In this document: positions 6,127 to 8,682 of the stretch, in pieces
How positions within the stretch are numbered: the first letter of the stretch is position 1
How the letters are laid out: each line of letters begins with the position of its first letter
Assembly (NCBI GenBank): GCA_021810735.1
Contig: JAJZIF010000136.1
Coordinates: 1 to 8,682, forward strand
Reading direction: 5' to 3'
Source: Acidobacteriota bacterium
GTDB taxonomy: Bacteria; Acidobacteriota; Terriglobia; Terriglobales; Acidobacteriaceae
DNA: 8,682 bases
Translations under genes and position numbers: made by a program
The notes under the pieces: model-generated
The model's database searches: none
Told to the model about the DNA's origin: nothing
The model's input: the letters and a program-made list of their open reading frames with translations, nothing else

Positions 6127-6245
6127 TCCGTGTTTTTCCTCAATGAATCTGTGATTGCCATCTGCCTGCTCGGGATTGCATCAGGTAGACGGTGAAAACA
6201 TCGCCACATGCCGACTCGGGTAAACATTGTTAGTCTAGTACAGAA

Positions 6246-7076
6246 ATGCTTTTTGACCCCTACACCCGCCCAGGGATACTGAGAGAATTGGATGCCGAAT
6301 CTGCCGGACCGCGCTGGCCTCGCGTAGCTTGTTCTCCAGTTTCGGCTTCCGCATCCCTTGCACGCCGTTGGATTCTCGCTCTGAGCGGCTTGCTTCTTTT
6401 GCCCGCGGCATTCACCCTCAGAGCACAGACGCCGGCAGCCGGCAGGGATGCAAGTGCCCCCGTTGCAAGCCAGGCAACGGCCACCCCTGGTGCCAAATCT
6501 TCTCCTTCCGGCAGCGGAAAATCTGCAAACCGGAAGACACAGCCCGGGGTTCATCACTCGACCCGCCATGCTCATCATGCCAAAACGAACGCGCCCGTCG
6601 AGACGCCAGTGCCAGCAGTGCCGCCACCACCCGTTCCACCTGCGAACCAACCCGCCTCGCCGGCGACAGTTGAGTTCCATCAAGGTATGTTGAGCATTCA
6701 GGCAAGGAATTCCAGCCTCATCGACACCCTCAATCTAGTTTCCAGAGACACCGGGCTCGTCGTCGAAGGGCTGGGCAGAGATCAACGCATCTACGGACAA
6801 TATGGACCCGGCACTCTGGCCAGCACCCTGACAGCCTTGCTGGACGGCTCTGGATATAACTTTGTCATCATCGGCGGCGAGGGCGGACAATCCCCAAGAC
6901 TTGTGCTGACCACCGGCAATGCCGCCGCTGCGCCGAATACGCCAGTTGCCGCAGGCAGCGGGCCGATTGCCTCAACCGCCAACGACGAATCAGCGCCAGC
7001 CGACCCTACCCAGCCGGTTCAGCCCAAAACGCCGCAAGAGATCTTCAACGAGTTGCGGAAAATGCACCCGCAGTGA
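6246..7076 (+). CDS. Membrane-anchored or secreted protein with Pro-rich linker and STN-like domain
   Basis: The 276-residue protein has no family name I recognise. A hydrophobic segment (about 42-57) preceded by ARR looks like a late signal peptide or a membrane anchor, with possible cleavage near TLRAQ. Next comes a low-complexity Ala/Ser/Pro/Lys region including a His-rich patch (HSTRHAHHAK, 104-113) and a proline-rich linker (PAVPPPPVPP, about 123-132). Residues 142-222 look like an STN (secretin and TonB N-terminus) module: GMLSIQARNSSLIDTLNLVS, then RIYGQYGPGTLASTLTALL, then GSGYNFVIIG and RLVLTTG. STN modules are found at the periplasmic entrance of secretins and some TonB-dependent receptors, yet no barrel follows here. 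The C-terminus ends TPQEIFNELRKM. Periplasmic location is inferred. No Shine-Dalgarno precedes ATG 6246; TTG 6288 is a possible later start, but a stop codon at 6231 excludes earlier ones. Confidence 0.7.
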   Translation: MLFDPYTRPGILRELDAESAGPRWPRVACSPVSASASLARRWILALSGLLLLPAAFTLRAQTPAAGRDASAPVASQATATPGAKSSPSGSGKSANRKTQPGVHHSTRHAHHAKTNAPVETPVPAVPPPPVPPANQPASPATVEFHQGMLSIQARNSSLIDTLNLVSRDTGLVVEGLGRDQRIYGQYGPGTLASTLTALLDGSGYNFVIIGGEGGQSPRLVLTTGNAAAAPNTPVAAGSGPIASTANDESAPADPTQPVQPKTPQEIFNELRKMHPQ

Positions 7077-7222
7077 TCCATGTGATCGGAGAGAATTGCT
7101 TGAAATTTTCAGGATCGCGCGCATTGTGACAGCAATTTCTGCAGGCGGAAATTTCGTGGCCGCTGGATTGCAGGATTCAGTCTAGAAAATATTTATGGAT
7201 TCGCAATTTTTGTCTGCATCTG

Positions 7223-7351
7223 CTACGGAGCTGGCTTCTGCGCGCGAACATGCATCCGAGCGAGTGCAAATAGCGCGGTACATAGCCCATGAGCCAGTGC
7301 AACACCAATGGCAACCGAGGCGAGAATGGTCGACACCATCAACAACATCAT
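7223..7351 (-). CDS. Predicted 42-residue single-pass membrane protein
   Basis: On the minus strand an ATG-ATG pair at 7351-7346 opens a 42-codon frame ending in TAG at 7225-7223. It begins MMLLMVSTILASVAIGVALA and continues with a second hydrophobic part (HGLCTALFALA) before a basic tail (RMHVRAQKP). This is one long, or two short, membrane-spanning helices with a positive C-terminus, which would sit in the cytoplasm if the positive-inside rule applies. GGAGG (7365-7361) precedes the first ATG by 9 bases, the best ribosome site in this half of the window. The gene is divergent from uvrA and convergent with the STN protein. I recognise no family. The hydrophobic pattern and ribosome site together make it likely real, though peptide or conservation evidence would be needed to be sure. 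Confidence 0.6.
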   Translation of the reverse strand: MMLLMVSTILASVAIGVALAHGLCTALFALARMHVRAQKPAP

Positions 7352-7360
7352 GTGAGCTTT

Positions 7361-7365
7361 CCTCC
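7361..7365 (-). promoter_or_regulatory. Ribosome binding site of the small membrane protein
   Basis: The minus strand reads GGAGG followed by 9 bases (AAAGCTCAC) and then ATG. This site is the main support for the 42-residue frame being translated. Confidence 0.6.
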
Positions 7366-7377
7366 AGTGCAAATGCT

Positions 7378-7397
7378 TCCTGTGCGGTACGACAGGA
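7378..7397. promoter_or_regulatory. CTGT-N8-ACAG palindrome, LexA-box-like, in the uvrA / small-protein divergent region
   Basis: TCCTGT (7378-7383) and ACAGGA (7392-7397) are perfect inverted six-base arms around eight bases. They contain CTGT-N8-ACAG, the layout of the LexA operator of gamma-proteobacteria. It lies 193 bases before the uvrA start and 26 bases before the start of the divergent small protein. uvrA is SOS-controlled in many bacteria, which makes a LexA site plausible. However, LexA recognition motifs differ between phyla and the distance to uvrA is large, so the site may act on the small gene or be coincidental. Confidence 0.3.
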
Positions 7398-7406
7398 CTC
7401 GACCAG

Positions 7407-7418
7407 TTTTCATGAAAA
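7407..7418. promoter_or_regulatory. Perfect 12-base palindrome TTTTCATGAAAA
   Basis: A perfect inverted repeat in the 239-base region between the divergent small gene and uvrA, nine bases after the LexA-like palindrome. It has the form of a dimeric repressor site. No promoter elements can be placed confidently around it. The rest of 7419-7590 shows no gene or structure I can support. Confidence 0.25.
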
Positions 7419-7590
7419 AATAGGTATCCACGCTCCTAGTCCTTCATTCAACCGAATTCTCGCGTTCCACGCCAGTGTGTTTCGCATCCATTCTGTTGCT
7501 TGGAAAGATTCCTCCATGCTCAAGTTCTTTCTCGAATAAGGCCCTGAAACATGCGGCGGAAAGGCCGCGCGAAGTTTGTTGCCGGTAACC

Positions 7591-8682
7591 ATGTCGATAT
7601 CACGTCTCATCGTGCGCGGAGCGCGCCAGCACAACCTGAAGAACATCACGGTGGAGATACCGCGCAACTCCTTCACCGTCATCACAGGGCTTTCCGGCTC
7701 CGGCAAATCCTCGCTCGCCTTCGATACCATTTATGCGGAGGGCCAGCGGCGCTACGTCGAGACCCTTTCCGCCTATGCTCGCCAGTTTCTCGATCAAATG
7801 GAGCGCCCGGACGTAGATTCCATCGAGGGCCTGAGCCCAGCCATCTCCATCGAACAAAAGACCACCAGCCGCAGTCCCCGCTCGACCGTCGGCACGATTA
7901 CTGAGATTTACGACTACCTTCGCCTGCTCTACGCCTCCATCGGCATCCCGCATTGCCCCAACTGCGGACGGCCCATCTCGCGCCAGTCGGCGGATCAGAT
8001 CGTCAGCCGGGTCATGGAACTGGCCCCCGGCGAGCGCGTCACCATCTACGCCCCCATCGTGCGCGGCCGCAAAGGCGAGTTCCGCGACGAACTGGAAAAG
8101 CTGGACCAGCAGGGATTCCGCGCCCGCATCGACGGAGAGGTTCGCGATCTCGCCGAGGACATTGTCCTGGATAAGCGCAAGAACCACACCATTGAAGCGA
8201 TTGTGGATCGTATCGCCGTCAAGCCGGGCGTCGAAAAGCGCCTCGAAACCGCGGTCACCAAGGCGCTCCAGATGGCCAACGGTCTCGTCCTGGTGGCCAT
8301 GCCGGGAAGCGCCGCCACTCGATCCGGTTCCGCTACGCGAGCCCCAGGCACGCAAGTCGAAGAGCAGCTCTATTCCTCCTCCATGGCCTGCCCCGACTGC
8401 GGCATCAATGTTCCCAAGCTGGAACCGCGCAGCTTCTCCTTCAACAGCACCTACGGCGCTTGCCAGCACTGCAACGGTCTCGGCAGCATGTATGACTTTG
8501 ACCCTGCTAAGGTCATCATCGACTGGTCCAAGCCTTTACTTGAGGGCGGCCTGGGGCCCGGCGGCAGCTCGCAGTATCTGGCTCGCCTGATCCATCTCGC
8601 CGCCGACCGCTATAAGATCGATCTTCGCAAGCCGTTCGAGCAGCTCTCGGAAAAGGAACAGAAACTGTTACTATTTGGCCCG
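7591..8682 (+). CDS. uvrA: UvrABC system protein A, N-terminal part (cut by window edge)
   Basis: UvrA is the damage-sensing ATPase of nucleotide excision repair; it dimerises, binds UvrB and loads it on damaged DNA. The frame is open from ATG 7591 to the end of the window, giving 364 of roughly 950 residues. Visible are Walker [10 protein letters not shown] (33-41), the family signature [19 protein letters not shown] starting at about 49, Q-loop region [10 protein letters not shown], and a first Cys pair in HCPNCG. The UvrB-binding/insertion part includes [13 protein letters not shown] and [12 protein letters not shown]. The zinc site is C267-x2-C270-x20-C291-x2-C294. The UvrB-binding region marks it as a canonical UvrA rather than the shorter class II paralogues. 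A Ser/Ala/Thr-rich stretch at about 239-255 looks roughly ten residues longer than E. coli UvrA. No clear Shine-Dalgarno precedes ATG 7591; the start is chosen by match to the family N-terminus. Confidence 0.97.
   Translation, partial: MSISRLIVRGARQHNLKNITVEIPRNSFTVITGLSGSGKSSLAFDTIYAEGQRRYVETLSAYARQFLDQMERPDVDSIEGLSPAISIEQKTTSRSPRSTVGTITEIYDYLRLLYASIGIPHCPNCGRPISRQSADQIVSRVMELAPGERVTIYAPIVRGRKGEFRDELEKLDQQGFRARIDGEVRDLAEDIVLDKRKNHTIEAIVDRIAVKPGVEKRLETAVTKALQMANGLVLVAMPGSAATRSGSATRAPGTQVEEQLYSSSMACPDCGINVPKLEPRSFSFNSTYGACQHCNGLGSMYDFDPAKVIIDWSKPLLEGGLGPGGSSQYLARLIHLAADRYKIDLRKPFEQLSEKEQKLLLFGP

Noticed and set aside
4984..6195. A 403-codon plus-strand open frame
   Set aside because: It runs antisense through the NUDIX and nitroreductase genes, whose motifs are unmistakable. 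Its product is rich in Arg, Pro, His and Gln with no recognisable domain, as expected of a high-GC shadow frame.
7134..7153. AATTTC / GAAATT inverted repeat as terminator of the STN gene
   Set aside because: The six-pair stem is A/T-rich, has no T-tract after it, and lies nearly 60 bases past the stop codon.
7195..7539. A 114-codon plus-strand open frame between the STN gene and uvrA
   Set aside because: There is no ribosome site before its ATG and no recognisable feature in its Ser-rich product. It overlaps the better-supported 42-residue minus-strand gene and the two palindromes.
7600..8469. A 289-codon minus-strand open frame
   Set aside because: It lies entirely antisense to uvrA, which shows full family conservation. 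The frame has no motif or ribosome site.
1..8682. Mobile element, CRISPR array, defence system or prophage
   Set aside because: No transposase, integrase, terminal inverted repeats, spacer array or phage gene is visible. The gene content is ordinary chromosomal metabolism, transport and repair.

Overview
The window is a high-GC bacterial chromosomal segment. It holds nine substantial genes (one cut by the right edge) and one probable 42-residue small membrane protein. The gene set suggests a Gram-negative soil or sediment bacterium, most plausibly an Acidobacteriota (Terriglobia) lineage: an outer-membrane barrel, a lone STN-domain protein with a Pro-rich linker, and a pyruvoyl-type arginine decarboxylase next to agmatine-processing genes. 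The taxonomic call is inference; no rRNA or other marker is present.

Layout. 188-922 (+) is a secreted outer-membrane beta-barrel protein. 999-1841 (+) is an OppF/DppF-type ABC ATPase with no permease or binding protein beside it. 2112-4827 (+) is the functional core: pyruvoyl-dependent arginine decarboxylase, then N-carbamoylputrescine amidase (aguB), then agmatine deiminase (aguA). Together these encode arginine to agmatine to N-carbamoylputrescine to putrescine. The convergent minus-strand pair at 6126-4889 is a nitroreductase followed by a NUDIX hydrolase. 6246-7076 (+) is a membrane-anchored or secreted protein with a Pro-rich linker and an STN-like domain. 7351-7223 (-) is a 42-residue membrane protein with a textbook ribosome binding site. 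7591 to the right edge (+) is the first 364 residues of UvrA, with its first Walker A motif and first zinc site.

Structure not explained by the genes. A 40-base imperfect palindromic repeat occurs twice: between the convergent aguA and NUDIX genes, and inside the ABC ATPase gene, where it coincides with an in-frame stretch about 19 residues longer than family members. GC-rich hairpins sit in the arginine decarboxylase leader, between that gene and aguB, and after the barrel gene. The uvrA/small-protein divergent region carries a CTGT-N8-ACAG palindrome (the gamma-proteobacterial LexA-box pattern) and a perfect 12-base palindrome.

I see no IS element, CRISPR array, tRNA, rRNA or phage gene. 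Most genes belong to known families; the least described items are the gene-invading repeat, the small membrane protein and the lone STN-domain protein.
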